Below are positions 6,207 to 15,700 of a DNA stretch of 26,240 bases, one piece after another (the first letter of the stretch is position 1; each line of letters opens with the position of its first letter). A program made the translations under genes and the position numbers. The notes below the pieces were generated by a model, which saw only the letters and a program-made list of their open reading frames with translations, was not told where the DNA came from and did no database searches. The stretch comes from CAZMRF01 sp964568735 (GTDB lineage: Bacteria; Acidobacteriota; Polarisedimenticolia; JACPZX01): assembly GCA_964568735.1 (NCBI GenBank), contig CAZMRF010000070.1, positions 1-26,240 on the forward strand. Direction: 5' to 3'.

Positions 6207-8824
6207 CCGCATTCCTCGGCCGGCTCCGGTGGGCCTGGCCGTGGCTTGTCCTGGCGGTGCTCGGATGGCTGGGGTGGCGGGAGCTGCGCGAGATCGATCT
6301 CTCCATCGTGCGGTCGATCCTGAGCGACACCGATCCCGTCCTGATGCTCGTGCTCCTGTGCGCCACGGCGTTGAACTTGTGCGTCTTCGGGCTGTACGAC
6401 GTCGTGGCGCTGGGTCCACTCTCGAAAGCGCCTGCTCCCGGGGAGAGGTGGGGCGTCGGGGTGGTGAGCTTCGCGTGGAGCAACTTCCTCACGATCGGCC
6501 CTCTCGCCGGGCCGGCCCTTCGGCTCTGGCTCTACAAGCCGCTCGGTGTCGACGGCGCGCGATCCCGCAGCGCCCTCGGCGCCATCATGGTCGCCTTCTG
6601 GCTGACCCTCCTGGCCCTTTGCGCGGCCGCCTCGCTTCCGTTGCCCGTCATGGCGAGCTCTGTGGGCACCCGCGCAGCACTCGCCGCGTTGCTCCTGGCC
6701 CTCGCTGCAGCGCTCCTCCACGCGTCTCGTCGCTCGGGGTGGGCGCCGGGGTTCCTTCGCAGGTGGGAGGGCAACCCATCCGTGCTCGTGCTCGTATCCG
6801 CGATCGACTGGATCCTCGCCTGGCTTGTGTTCCATCTGGCCCTGTGCGGGACCCTCGGGACCGTTGATCTGTCGACCTCTCTCTCCACCTTCTTCGCCGG
6901 TCAGCTCATCGGCCTCGTGAGCTTCGTCCCCGGCGGTCTCGGACCGGCTGACGCCTGGTGGCTCATCGCCCTGGGAAGTCTCTCGGGCTCGCATGGCCGT
7001 GTTCTCGCGGCGCTTCTGGTGTACCGGGCGGTGTACTACGTCCTGCCGTGGGCCTTCGCGACGCTCCTCCTCGCGGGCAGGCTCATTCGGACGGGCCGGC
7101 GCACGGGGAGTCTCGTGCGCTCGGCGATCGCGTCGTACGGATTCCTTTGCGGCGTCGTCCTCCTCGCGAGCGCGGCAACTCCGGCGCTGGCCGCACGCGC
7201 GGCCTTCCTGAGAGAGATGGTTCCGCCGGGGCTCGTAGAGATCTCCCACGGACTCTCCATCGTTCTGGGGTTTCTCCTCCTCGTCATCTCCCGCGGGCTC
7301 GCGCGCGGCTACCGTGCGAGCCACCGGCTTGCGCTGGCGCTCTTCCTCGCGGGCGCTCTGACGACGTTCCTGAAGGGGCTCGACTGGGAGGAGGCGCTCC
7401 TTGCCCTCGCGGCGGTGGCCATGCTGGTCGTCTTCCACCGCTCCTTCGCGAGAGAGGGGAGAATGCGTCCGCCGGTGGAGTTCGTCGTGTCGATGGGGAT
7501 TCTGGCCGTCGTGCTCTTCGGAGCCGTCGGGTACGGCTCTCTGTCGGATCTCCCGCAGTCGTCGGTCTTCCTGAGCCGCCTCGAATACTTCCCGCATGAG
7601 GAGCGCTTCCTCCGCGGTCTCTTCCTCCTCGTCTCCCTCTCAGCCGTTGCGGCGCTTCACTTCACGCTCAGGGCGGCGCCGCGCGATCCCCTCCCGGACG
7701 GAGCCGGGCTCGATGGTGCGATGGAGGAGATCCGCAAGCACGGCAGCGGGACCAACCCCCTCCTCCTCGCGAGCGGCGACAAGGCCATCTTCCGGGAGAC
7801 GCCTCCCGCGGTGGATTCGGCCGGGGAGGGGGGCCCGCCCCCGGAGGGCTTCATCGCCTACCGCACTGCCGGCCGCTTCCTCGTCGCCTACTCCGATCCG
7901 GTCTGCCCGCCGGGCCGGGAGCGCGGCTTGCTGGCCGCGTTCCAGGAGTTCGCGGCGCTCCTGGATCGCGAGGTCATCCTCTACCAGATATCGGCCTCCC
8001 TCATCCCCGTGGCGCACGATCTCGGCTTCTCGTTCTTCAAGCTGGGGGAGGAGGCCATCGTTGATCTGAGGCGCTTCGATCTCAAGGGCAACAAGGCGAA
8101 GAGCTGGCGGCATGCCGTCAACAGCGTCGAGAAGCTCGGGGGGCGCCTCGAAATCGTGGAGGGCGACGCCCTCAGAGGGCTCCTCCCGGAGCTCCGCGAA
8201 GTCTCGGCCGAATGGCTTCGTGACAAGCACCTCGCCGAGAAGCAGTTCTCCATCGGCCGCTTCGACGAGAAATACCTGATGCGTTTCCCCTGCGCCGTCG
8301 TCTTCACGCAGAGCGGCAGGGTGGCCGGCTTCGCGAACGTCCTCGAGGGCCCGCGCGGGGAGGAGATGTCGGTGGACCTCATGCGCTACCGATCCCTGCC
8401 CGTGGGAAGCGGCGGGCTTCCCGGAGTGATGGACTACCTCCTCATCAAGCTGATGCTCCACGCCAAGGAGCGCGGCTCGGCGAGGTTCAATCTCGGAATG
8501 GCGCCGCTCTCCAACGTCGGCGGCGAGCGGAGGGCGCGGCCGTTCGAGAAAATGGCGCACTTCTTCTTCAGCCATGGACAGGCCTGGTACAACTATGAGG
8601 GCCTCCGGAGATACAAGGAGAAGTTCGATCCACTATGGGAGCCCAGGTACATGGCTCATCCAAGGCCGTGGCAGTGGCCGGCCGCCACGGCGAGCACGGC
8701 GATCCTCATCGCCGGGGGATGGCGGGCGCTCCTCTTCCCGAAGGCGGAGACAGCCACGATCCTGCCCGCGAGCCGCCCGCTCCACGAAGCCGCAGGGGCT
8801 CTCACGTCCTACGTCAAGAGATAA
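6185..8824 (+). CDS. mprF: Phosphatidylglycerol lysyltransferase/flippase MprF
   Basis: This 879-residue membrane protein has the two-part MprF layout. Residues 1 to about 500 contain many hydrophobic helices with the flippase-domain pattern FVPGGLGPADAWW (about 242-254). Residues about 515-845 form the cytosolic DUF2156 synthase domain, with GFIAYRTAGRF (about 553), SWRHAVNSVEKLGG (about 642), SVDLMRYR (about 732) and FNLGMAPLSNVG (about 766-777). The C-terminus has a further hydrophobic stretch (about 830-845). It transfers an aminoacyl group, usually lysyl from Lys-tRNA, to phosphatidylglycerol and moves the product to the outer leaflet, lowering surface negative charge. Length is normal for the family. 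The ATG at 6185 lies inside the end of the hydrolase gene with GAGG (6174-6177) upstream, so the pair is coupled. Its 3' end overlaps the convergent regulator gene by 11 bp. The amino acid used cannot be read from sequence. Confidence 0.95.
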   Translation: MDRRHALTAFLGRLRWAWPWLVLAVLGWLGWRELREIDLSIVRSILSDTDPVLMLVLLCATALNLCVFGLYDVVALGPLSKAPAPGERWGVGVVSFAWSNFLTIGPLAGPALRLWLYKPLGVDGARSRSALGAIMVAFWLTLLALCAAASLPLPVMASSVGTRAALAALLLALAAALLHASRRSGWAPGFLRRWEGNPSVLVLVSAIDWILAWLVFHLALCGTLGTVDLSTSLSTFFAGQLIGLVSFVPGGLGPADAWWLIALGSLSGSHGRVLAALLVYRAVYYVLPWAFATLLLAGRLIRTGRRTGSLVRSAIASYGFLCGVVLLASAATPALAARAAFLREMVPPGLVEISHGLSIVLGFLLLVISRGLARGYRASHRLALALFLAGALTTFLKGLDWEEALLALAAVAMLVVFHRSFAREGRMRPPVEFVVSMGILAVVLFGAVGYGSLSDLPQSSVFLSRLEYFPHEERFLRGLFLLVSLSAVAALHFTLRAAPRDPLPDGAGLDGAMEEIRKHGSGTNPLLLASGDKAIFRETPPAVDSAGEGGPPPEGFIAYRTAGRFLVAYSDPVCPPGRERGLLAAFQEFAALLDREVILYQISASLIPVAHDLGFSFFKLGEEAIVDLRRFDLKGNKAKSWRHAVNSVEKLGGRLEIVEGDALRGLLPELREVSAEWLRDKHLAEKQFSIGRFDEKYLMRFPCAVVFTQSGRVAGFANVLEGPRGEEMSVDLMRYRSLPVGSGGLPGVMDYLLIKLMLHAKERGSARFNLGMAPLSNVGGERRARPFEKMAHFFFSHGQAWYNYEGLRRYKEKFDPLWEPRYMAHPRPWQWPAATASTAILIAGGWRALLFPKAETATILPASRPLHEAAGALTSYVKR

Positions 8825-9464
8825 GGCGGCTCTTCAGGGCCTTCGTGACGGCCGCGGATTTCGAATGGACGTGGAGCTTCCCGTAGATGCTGCGGATGTA
8901 GTTGCGTATGGTGTTGATGGTCACGCCGAGGAGCTGCCCCGCCGAGCTGTAGCTGTGCCCCTCGCTGAGCAGCTTCAAGAGCCGAACCTCGTGCGGCGTG
9001 AGGCGCTCGCCGGGATCGGCCGGCTCGTGCGTCTTCTGGAAGAGCGTCACGACTTTGCGGGCAATCTCCGGTGACATCGGGGATCCCCCTTCGTGGGCCT
9101 CGCGTATCGCCTCGATGAGCCTGGCCGGCGGAGTCTTCTTCAAGAGATAACCGCAGGCCCCGTTGCAAATCGACTCGAAGATCTTGTCCTCCTCGGCGAA
9201 GACCGTGAGCATCAGGACCTGCATCGACGGCGTCCGATCCCTCAGAGGCCGGACCCCCTGCGAGCCGAGCATTCCGGGGAGGTGGATGTCGAGCAGGAGG
9301 ACGTCGGGAGGATTGGCCGGGAGCGGATCTCGCGCCTGCTCCACAGAGGAGTAGGCCCCCGTCAGGTGGTAACCCGGGGTCCCGCGGATCAGGGCGGCCA
9401 GCCCATCGCGAAGCGCGGGATCGTCCTCGATGATGGCGACCGAGATCCTGCCGGAACCTTCCAT
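8814..9464 (-). CDS. NarL/LuxR-family response regulator
   Basis: This 216-residue regulator has a receiver domain (about 7-125) with Glu13-Asp14-Asp15, phospho-acceptor Asp59, Thr87 and Lys109. A LuxR-type helix-turn-helix follows (about 153-210), opening with ERLTPHEVRLLKLLSEG and with the recognition helix near 182-197. It lies 44 nt downstream of the propeller kinase gene on the same strand and is its evident partner. Unlike many such pairs it is not overlapping; the gap holds a perfect palindrome (9503-9514) that could give it its own control. Length is normal for the family. Confidence 0.96.
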   Translation of the reverse strand: MEGSGRISVAIIEDDPALRDGLAALIRGTPGYHLTGAYSSVEQARDPLPANPPDVLLLDIHLPGMLGSQGVRPLRDRTPSMQVLMLTVFAEEDKIFESICNGACGYLLKKTPPARLIEAIREAHEGGSPMSPEIARKVVTLFQKTHEPADPGERLTPHEVRLLKLLSEGHSYSSAGQLLGVTINTIRNYIRSIYGKLHVHSKSAAVTKALKSRLIS

Positions 9465-9501
9465 GAGGCCGAACCTACTTCATATTCGTGCCGCCGGGCA
9501 G

Positions 9502-9515
9502 AGCATGATCATGCG
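9502..9515. promoter_or_regulatory. Palindrome between kinase and regulator genes, candidate operator
   Basis: AGCATGATCATGCG contains the perfect 12-bp palindrome GCATGATCATGC (9503-9514). It begins 38 nt upstream of the regulator start at 9464 and overlaps the kinase stop codon (9509-9511). It matches the element at 12619-12632 in 12 of 14 positions. Two inverted 6-mers around a 2-nt centre fit a dimeric NarL/LuxR-type protein. Confidence 0.5.
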
Positions 9516-12500
9516 CCCTTCCACTCGATGGGGCAGCTCACGCTGAGCGTCGTGCCTTTCCCGGGCGTCGAGGAGACCGCGAGCCGCCCCCCAATCTGCT
9601 CCGCCCGCGCCCTGATGCTCTGGAGGCCGTGGCCCCCCGGGCCGGCGACCGTCACGGGCGCTCCGGTGGCGCCATCGATGCCCCGCCCGTCGTCGGTCAC
9701 ATCCATCCTCAATTGTCGTCGCTCCATCCTGAGCGTCAGGGACACCCGGCGGCAGCCGGCGTGCTTCGCGATGTTGTTGATGGCCTCCTTGAGAATCAGG
9801 TAGAGATGGCGCCGCTGCTCGGGTGTCAGGCGCACGCGGGCCGCTCCCTCGGGCACGTCCATCTGGAAGGAGGCGCCGAGCGGCTCGAGGATTCCGAGGG
9901 CGAACTGGCGCAGGCGGGAGATCAGGCTCGCGAGATCGTCCCTCCTGGGGTCGATCGACCAGACGATGTCGCTCATCGAATCGACGAGCGCGCGCGCCGA
10001 CTCGCCGATGTCCGCCAGGATGCGCTCCGAGTCGGCGGGACCGAGCACCTCGGGCCTGCGCGCCAGCTCGCTCTGCAGGGCGATGCGGGAGAGGCTGGCG
10101 CCCATGTCATCGTGAAGGTCCGAGGCGATGCGCGTGCGGACGCGCTCGATCTCGAGCAGGCGCCGGACCCGCAGGCGGTGGATCGCTGAAACCAGGGCGA
10201 GAGCCGCCGCCGCCGCGATCGCGAGGAACCACCCCCGCTGCCAGATCGGCGGGAGAACAACGAAGGAGACGGTGGCCGGCTTCTCGCTCCCCTGGCCGTC
10301 GCTGTCGATGGCGCGCACGCTGAAGCGGTATCGTCCCGGCGCGAGGTGCGCGAAGTTGACCGAGCGGTCTCCGGCCGGGGGGCTCCATGCGCCGGATCCG
10401 CTCCCCTCGAGGCGGTACTGGTAGCGCAGCCGCTCGCCGGCGCTGAAGTCCAGCCCGACGAAGCCGAGCTGGATCTGGTCCTGGTCCGGCGCAAGCTCCA
10501 CTCCCTCGATCGCCGCCTCACCGAGCAGGCTCACGGGCCGGGAGAGCCCGGCGATGCTCAGGCTGCTGATCCAGATGGGCGGCGGCCTGCGGGGCTCCGG
10601 CGCGCGCGGGATCAGCCGGGAGACGCCCGAAACCGTGCTGAACCACAGGGCGCCCCCGCCATCAGCCTCCGCCAGCTGGATGTCGCTTCCGGCAAGTCCG
10701 TCCGCCTGTGTGAGGTGACGGAGTCTTCCGGTGTCCGGCTCCAGGACGTCGACTCCGCGCCCCGTGCCCAGGTAGATGCGCCCCCAACGATCCTCGGCGA
10801 TAGCGTTGACTTGAAGACTGGCGAGCCCCTGCTCCTTGCTGACCCGGACGAAGACCGGCTTCGCCGCGGCAGGATCGTCGACGCGCGCCGCGCCGCCGTC
10901 TGTCGTTCCGAGCCAGAGCCTGCCCCGGCTGTCCCTGAAGATCGTCTGGATCGTTCCGGCAGGCACGCCGTCGGCCGCGGCGAAGCTCTCGAAGCGACCG
11001 TCGCGGTAGCGGATCAAAGTGCTACCCCAGTACCCGAGCCAGAGGTTCCCGGACGAGTCTTCGGCGAAGGCCGTGGAGCTGTCGTCGCGCACATCGGGGG
11101 GGCCGAGCTTGTGGAAGCGCCCTGTCGATCGATCCCAGCGCGTCAGCCCGTAAGCCGAGACCCAGATGTCGCCGCGGCTGTCCTCGAAGAGCCTGTAGAT
11201 CTCGTCGTTGGTCAGCCCGTCGCGCGTCGTATAGATGGCGCTCGGCTCCGCCGTCGCGAGCCCCTCCGCCTCCGGAACGCCGGAGAACCTCACGAGGCCT
11301 TCACCGGTGGGAACCCACCAGTCTCCGAGATGATCCTGGAGGGTGAGCTGCTGAATCCCCCAGCCCCGCCCGTGGATGGTGGCGGGAATGTTGACTGTCG
11401 TGGCAGGGAAGGGAGAGCCTTCGAGCCGGGTGAGGACCGTCTCGAACTTCGCGGTGTTCGTGCTGGCGTAGAGACGTCCTCTCCGATCGCGCAGAAAGGA
11501 GCGGCAGTACGGACCGGGGAGGCCATCCGCCGTCGAGAAGGTCGTGAAGCCGTCCCTGGCCAGCTTCCAGGCGCCTGATCCCGTCGTGCCGATCCAGACG
11601 TTGCCGCTGCGATCCTCTGCGAGCGAGATGGCCACGGCGACGTTGAGCCCCTGGATCGCCGTGCGCGGCTCGATGTTCCAGCTGCCGCTGCCGGCGGGAG
11701 AGAGAAACGCGATCCCCAATGCGGTCCCAGCGACGATCCGCCCCTCCGCGGTCCGGAGCAGCGCGTAGACCTGATCCTGCGGCAGATTGTCTTTCGCGGT
11801 GAATCGCTCGATCACTTCCACGCTGCCGTCCCGGCCGCGAGCGAGATGCCTGATGCCCTCCCAGCCTCCCGCCCACAGGCCTCCCGCCCCGTCGAAGGCG
11901 AGCGCGCGGATGTTGCCGGCCGGCTGAACGAAGGACGAGAGAAAGCGTGAGATGCGGCCGTCGGTGCTGTGGTGGAAGAGCCCGAGATAGCGCGTGGCGA
12001 TCCAGATCCCTCCGTCCGGCTCTTCGAGGAGGGCGTTGATCTGCTCCTGCCCCGGGAGGGCGTCGGGCACGCCGAGATCGATCCGCTCGAATGTCGTGGT
12101 GCGCCCATCGAACCGGAAGAGCCCGTCGAGGGTCCCCGCCCAGATCGAGCCGTCGCGGGTCTCGAGGAGGACCCTGAAGTTGGAGGCACCCTCCGGGCCC
12201 TGGGGCCTGAAGGTTTTGAAGACGCGCGGAAGGCCCGGGGATGCGGCGCCGGGGGGCACTCCTGCCGACGGATCGAAGCGGGCGAGCCCATTGGCGGTGC
12301 CCGCCCACAGCGTGCCGTCCCTCGTTTCCAGGAGAGCGCCGACGTGGGGCTCGGGCAGTCCATTGTCCGGGCCGAAATTCGTGAAGGAGTAGCCGTCGAA
12401 GCGGGAGAGCCCCTCGGCGGTGCAGAACCAGACGAAGCCGCGCGAATCCTGGAGGATGCAGCTCACGAGGTCGCGCGCAAGGCCCTCCGCGGTCGTGTAG

Positions 12501-12595
12501 GCCCGGAAGGGAGGGTGCTCGCCACGCGCGACGCCGACCACGAGAAGGAGCAGGGTCCCGAGGGTGGCGAGGCGGAGCGGGCTCCGAGGGCGCAC
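9509..12595 (-). CDS. Propeller-type sensor histidine kinase (Reg_prop, Y_Y_Y, HisKA_3, HATPase)
   Basis: This 1028-residue kinase begins with a signal peptide (hydrophobic about 9-24). A long periplasmic region follows, built of repeats of the form D-S/T-R-G-x-x-W-x-G-T-x-x-G-L-x-R-F, about a dozen blades that should form two beta-propellers (about 28-670). A Y_Y_Y-type domain (about 695-775) has RYQYRLEG and APGRYRFSVRAID. One membrane helix lies at about 787-804. The cytosolic part is a NarX/DesK-class kinase: His828 in SDLHDDMGASLSRIALQ, N box EAINNIAKHAG (about 937-947), DDGRGID (968-974) and GGHGL near 988. There is no fused receiver, so this is the non-hybrid form working with the LuxR-type regulator downstream. 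The start is GTG at 12595; an in-frame stop (12605-12607) lies just upstream, and no strong ribosome-binding site is seen. Such kinases often sense extracellular polymers, but the ligand here is unknown. Confidence 0.95.
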   Translation of the reverse strand: MRPRSPLRLATLGTLLLLVVGVARGEHPPFRAYTTAEGLARDLVSCILQDSRGFVWFCTAEGLSRFDGYSFTNFGPDNGLPEPHVGALLETRDGTLWAGTANGLARFDPSAGVPPGAASPGLPRVFKTFRPQGPEGASNFRVLLETRDGSIWAGTLDGLFRFDGRTTTFERIDLGVPDALPGQEQINALLEEPDGGIWIATRYLGLFHHSTDGRISRFLSSFVQPAGNIRALAFDGAGGLWAGGWEGIRHLARGRDGSVEVIERFTAKDNLPQDQVYALLRTAEGRIVAGTALGIAFLSPAGSGSWNIEPRTAIQGLNVAVAISLAEDRSGNVWIGTTGSGAWKLARDGFTTFSTADGLPGPYCRSFLRDRRGRLYASTNTAKFETVLTRLEGSPFPATTVNIPATIHGRGWGIQQLTLQDHLGDWWVPTGEGLVRFSGVPEAEGLATAEPSAIYTTRDGLTNDEIYRLFEDSRGDIWVSAYGLTRWDRSTGRFHKLGPPDVRDDSSTAFAEDSSGNLWLGYWGSTLIRYRDGRFESFAAADGVPAGTIQTIFRDSRGRLWLGTTDGGAARVDDPAAAKPVFVRVSKEQGLASLQVNAIAEDRWGRIYLGTGRGVDVLEPDTGRLRHLTQADGLAGSDIQLAEADGGGALWFSTVSGVSRLIPRAPEPRRPPPIWISSLSIAGLSRPVSLLGEAAIEGVELAPDQDQIQLGFVGLDFSAGERLRYQYRLEGSGSGAWSPPAGDRSVNFAHLAPGRYRFSVRAIDSDGQGSEKPATVSFVVLPPIWQRGWFLAIAAAAALALVSAIHRLRVRRLLEIERVRTRIASDLHDDMGASLSRIALQSELARRPEVLGPADSERILADIGESARALVDSMSDIVWSIDPRRDDLASLISRLRQFALGILEPLGASFQMDVPEGAARVRLTPEQRRHLYLILKEAINNIAKHAGCRRVSLTLRMERRQLRMDVTDDGRGIDGATGAPVTVAGPGGHGLQSIRARAEQIGGRLAVSSTPGKGTTLSVSCPIEWKGA

Positions 12596-12618
12596 GGAGG
12601 CATTCTACCGGAAATCAC

Positions 12619-12632
12619 AGCATGACCATGCT
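12619..12632. promoter_or_regulatory. Inverted repeat AGCATG-AC-CATGCT in the kinase/metalloprotease intergenic region
   Basis: Two perfect 6-bp arms flank a 2-nt centre. The element lies 24 nt upstream of the kinase GTG (12595) and 100 nt upstream of the secreted protein ATG (12732). It matches the palindrome before the regulator gene (9502-9515) at 12 of 14 bases. The likely binder is the LuxR-type regulator, controlling its own operon and possibly the divergent protease gene. The remaining bases of this 136-nt gap show no clear -35/-10 pair. Confidence 0.5.
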
Positions 12633-12731
12633 CTGCCGCTGGGGGGCGATCCCGCCTAGTCTCTTGTCCTGACCTGGCCGCAGCACCGGAGAACATCGAA
12701 GGGCTGCAACGGGGGAGATGGAGATCACGCC

Positions 12732-15700
12732 ATGGGACAAAAGACGATCACCGCACGGATCCTCTTCCTGGCGGCTGCAGTTCTGGCCATGGGATTGCCG
12801 GGCGTGGCGCTTCCGCTCGCCGATGACGGCACCATCACGGTGAGGATCCACGAAGCCAGGGCGGAGGAGCCGGGAACCGACGGCCTGATAGGCAGCCAGC
12901 AGGACTTCTACGTCTGCGGCAGCTTCGACCACGCGCCGGGCTCCATCTGGGCGAACGAGATCGGCGATCGCGACCACGCGAGCTGGCCGCCGGCGACGAA
13001 CAGCAAGACCGTCTCGGGGAAGAATCAGCGCTTCTTCGACATCTACTTCGAATTGTGGGACGCGGATAGCACCAGCGATGACGACGGCTACGACATCAGT
13101 CCCCAGAGCGGCGGTTCGATCCCCGGACCTCCGTTTTCTCCATGTACCTACGGGAACCAGCCCTCGGGGGGATTCCCGCACGTCACCTACGACGTCTGCA
13201 ACGGCCGGCTGGAGGTCCTGGGAGTGAACGGATCGAACCCGATTCCGGTCGGCACGAACTTCGCCAACCTGAACGGGAAGAACACGGCCCCCGGATGGCA
13301 GAACAACTGGGGCTCATTCCGCTTCGACGTGGTTCGAGAACCCTCGAACTGGCTCCCCGACGACATCGGGATCGACGACGTCCAGATCGTCCAGTCGGTC
13401 TACCACGCGTCGAAGGCCGTGGCCGACAAGGCCACCTCCCTCATCGTCTGGATCTCCAGCACCTATCCGTTGCCCATCGACGTGCCCGTCTCGGGGATGC
13501 TGACCGACGGGATCAGCACGGTGACCGACTCGAAGAATGTTCACTTCGATCCGGGTTCGCCACAGAACCCGACCAGGGTCCTGGTCAGCCTCTTCGACGA
13601 CGTCACGGGCCTCGTCACGGCTCCGCCCTTCCACCCCTTCAAGCCGCAGGTGATCCCGAGCCCGAACCAGGGGATCATCCGAGGTCACGCCCACATCGAC
13701 TACTTCGAGACCATCTCGCCGAACGCTCCTCCGCAGCTCCAGGACTGCGCGAACGCGAACAACGACCTGGACGCCACGACCCTTCCGCTGATGAAGGTGG
13801 ACGACCTTTTCACCGTGTACGTGCCTTTCGACTTCGAAGAGGATCTGAGCTTCATCACTTCCCAGCAGCTCCAGGCGATGTACACCCGAGAGGAGGATTA
13901 CCGGCTCGCGTCGTGGCCGCTGGCGAGCCTGACCAGCACAGCGTTCTTCACCCAGACATGGCGCAACCACGGCTCGAACTTCTTCTGTCCCATCGAGCCG
14001 TCCTGCACGCTCCTGATCTACAACCTGGTCGCTGCCCTGGCCGGGATCGACCGGATGGTGCTCTCGGTGCGCAATGACTGGTTCGGCTACAACGGTTTCC
14101 GCAGCCAGCTCATCGATCCAAACATCATTGGTCTTGCGATCGGGCCGTTCGCGCCCCGCGCCGTCCTGGCCGAGGACGGCGCCTACGGGGTGGCGGTCCA
14201 CGAGCTGGGACACACCTATGACCTCAGCCGGCACAAGTGCAACACGGGCGGCCTCGACGAGTACGCGCACGTCTCCCCCCCGTGCACGGCCCCCTACGAG
14301 GCCGAGGGATTCGACGTCTCGAAGAAGATCTATCCGATGGGACTCCACGCCTCCGCCATGGTGTGGCCTGGATTGCAGTGCCCGGCCACCACCCCTCAGT
14401 CCCGCGACATCTGCGCCCCCAACTTCATGGATGGCACTCCGTCGTGGGGGTACAACAACTGGATCGACACCTACCACTTCCAGTTCCTGATGGAGGATGC
14501 GCTTCCGCACATCGATCCCTTCGTGGTCAACGTCACCGGGTACGTCCGCTTCCCCGACGGGCAAGGCGACGGTACGGTGGTCCCGGTCGTGGAGGGTGTG
14601 CTGCCCTTCTTCTCCTACCAGTTCATGGGCACCCAGGACTTCCCGGAATCGCCGCTCTCCCCCATGGGGGAAGTCTTCAGCGGGAGGGGAGCCTTCCGAG
14701 TTCGCCTCGAGACTCCCTCGGGCGTGCATGACTACCGCTTCAACCCGCGCCTCCAGCCTGATCCCCAGGCCCCCGACCAGTTCGGGGGATTCTCGATCAA
14801 CGTCCCATGGGACCCCATGACGACGAACATCCAGCTCATAGGCCCCACCGACGCGCGCCAGACCGAGTGCGAGAACATGCTCTGTCCCGGCGAGGGTGTG
14901 CTCCTCGATCAGCGGCAGGTCACGCTCTTCACGCCCTCGGTTTCCGACCTGCGCGCGGGGCTCGACGCGCCGGCGCCCTTGCCGCCTCCGGGGGCTCCCC
15001 CCGTGACGCCGACGATCGGCCCCGGCCACCAGGCGGTCGTGAGCTGGGAGTCCTCCGACTTCGACTCCCCGGAGCTGCGCTCCGGCCTGATCCTGGTCCT
15101 CGACTCCGCGGCCGGCGGCACGGCGGGGCCACCCTACCCGGTGGCGGTGGAGATCGAGGGGAACAGCTTCACGATCCCCCACGAGCGGATGGCTGATGCG
15201 CCGGGGACCTACAGCGGAAGGCTCGTGACTTCCGACGGCGTGAACACGACCGAGACCTTCCAGCCATCGCTCTTCATCGTCTGCAATGAATCCGCGGGGG
15301 GATGGGAGCTCTGCGACACGATCGACAACGACTGCAACGGCGTGATCGACGATGCGACGAACCCCGGCCCGATAGGCATCGAGCTGAACCCGCAGCCGTT
15401 GCCCCCCGGTGGGGGAGAGATGATCGAATGGGTGGCCGATCCCAACGCGCAGACCTTCGACGTGGTCGTGGTGGACGCGGGGGTCCTGAACGGAAGAGGA
15501 GGCGACTTCTCCCGCGCGGTGCTGGGCTGCCTGGCGGAGGATGTCACGGGGACCTCCTTCGGGCCCCTGCCCATCCCGCCCATGGGGCAGGCCTTCATCT
15601 TCATCGTGCGGGGGAACAATTGTGCCGGGCCCGGGACCTACGACTCGGGGATCCCTGAGCAGATCGCGCCGCGCGACCCGGGGATCAACGCCTCGCCCGT

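Noticed and set aside
6131..7597. A minus-strand frame of 488 codons opposite mprF
   Set aside because: Extremely Arg/Glu/Gln/His-rich without hydrophobic core, a mirror of the membrane-helix codons of mprF.
10346..11578. A plus-strand frame of 410 codons inside the propeller kinase gene
   Set aside because: It is antisense to well-formed Reg_prop repeats and shows only low-complexity charged sequence.
13250..13265. CGGCACGAACTTCGCC as a sigma-54-like site
   Set aside because: It lies deep in the secreted protease coding region, has several mismatches and has no gene start downstream.
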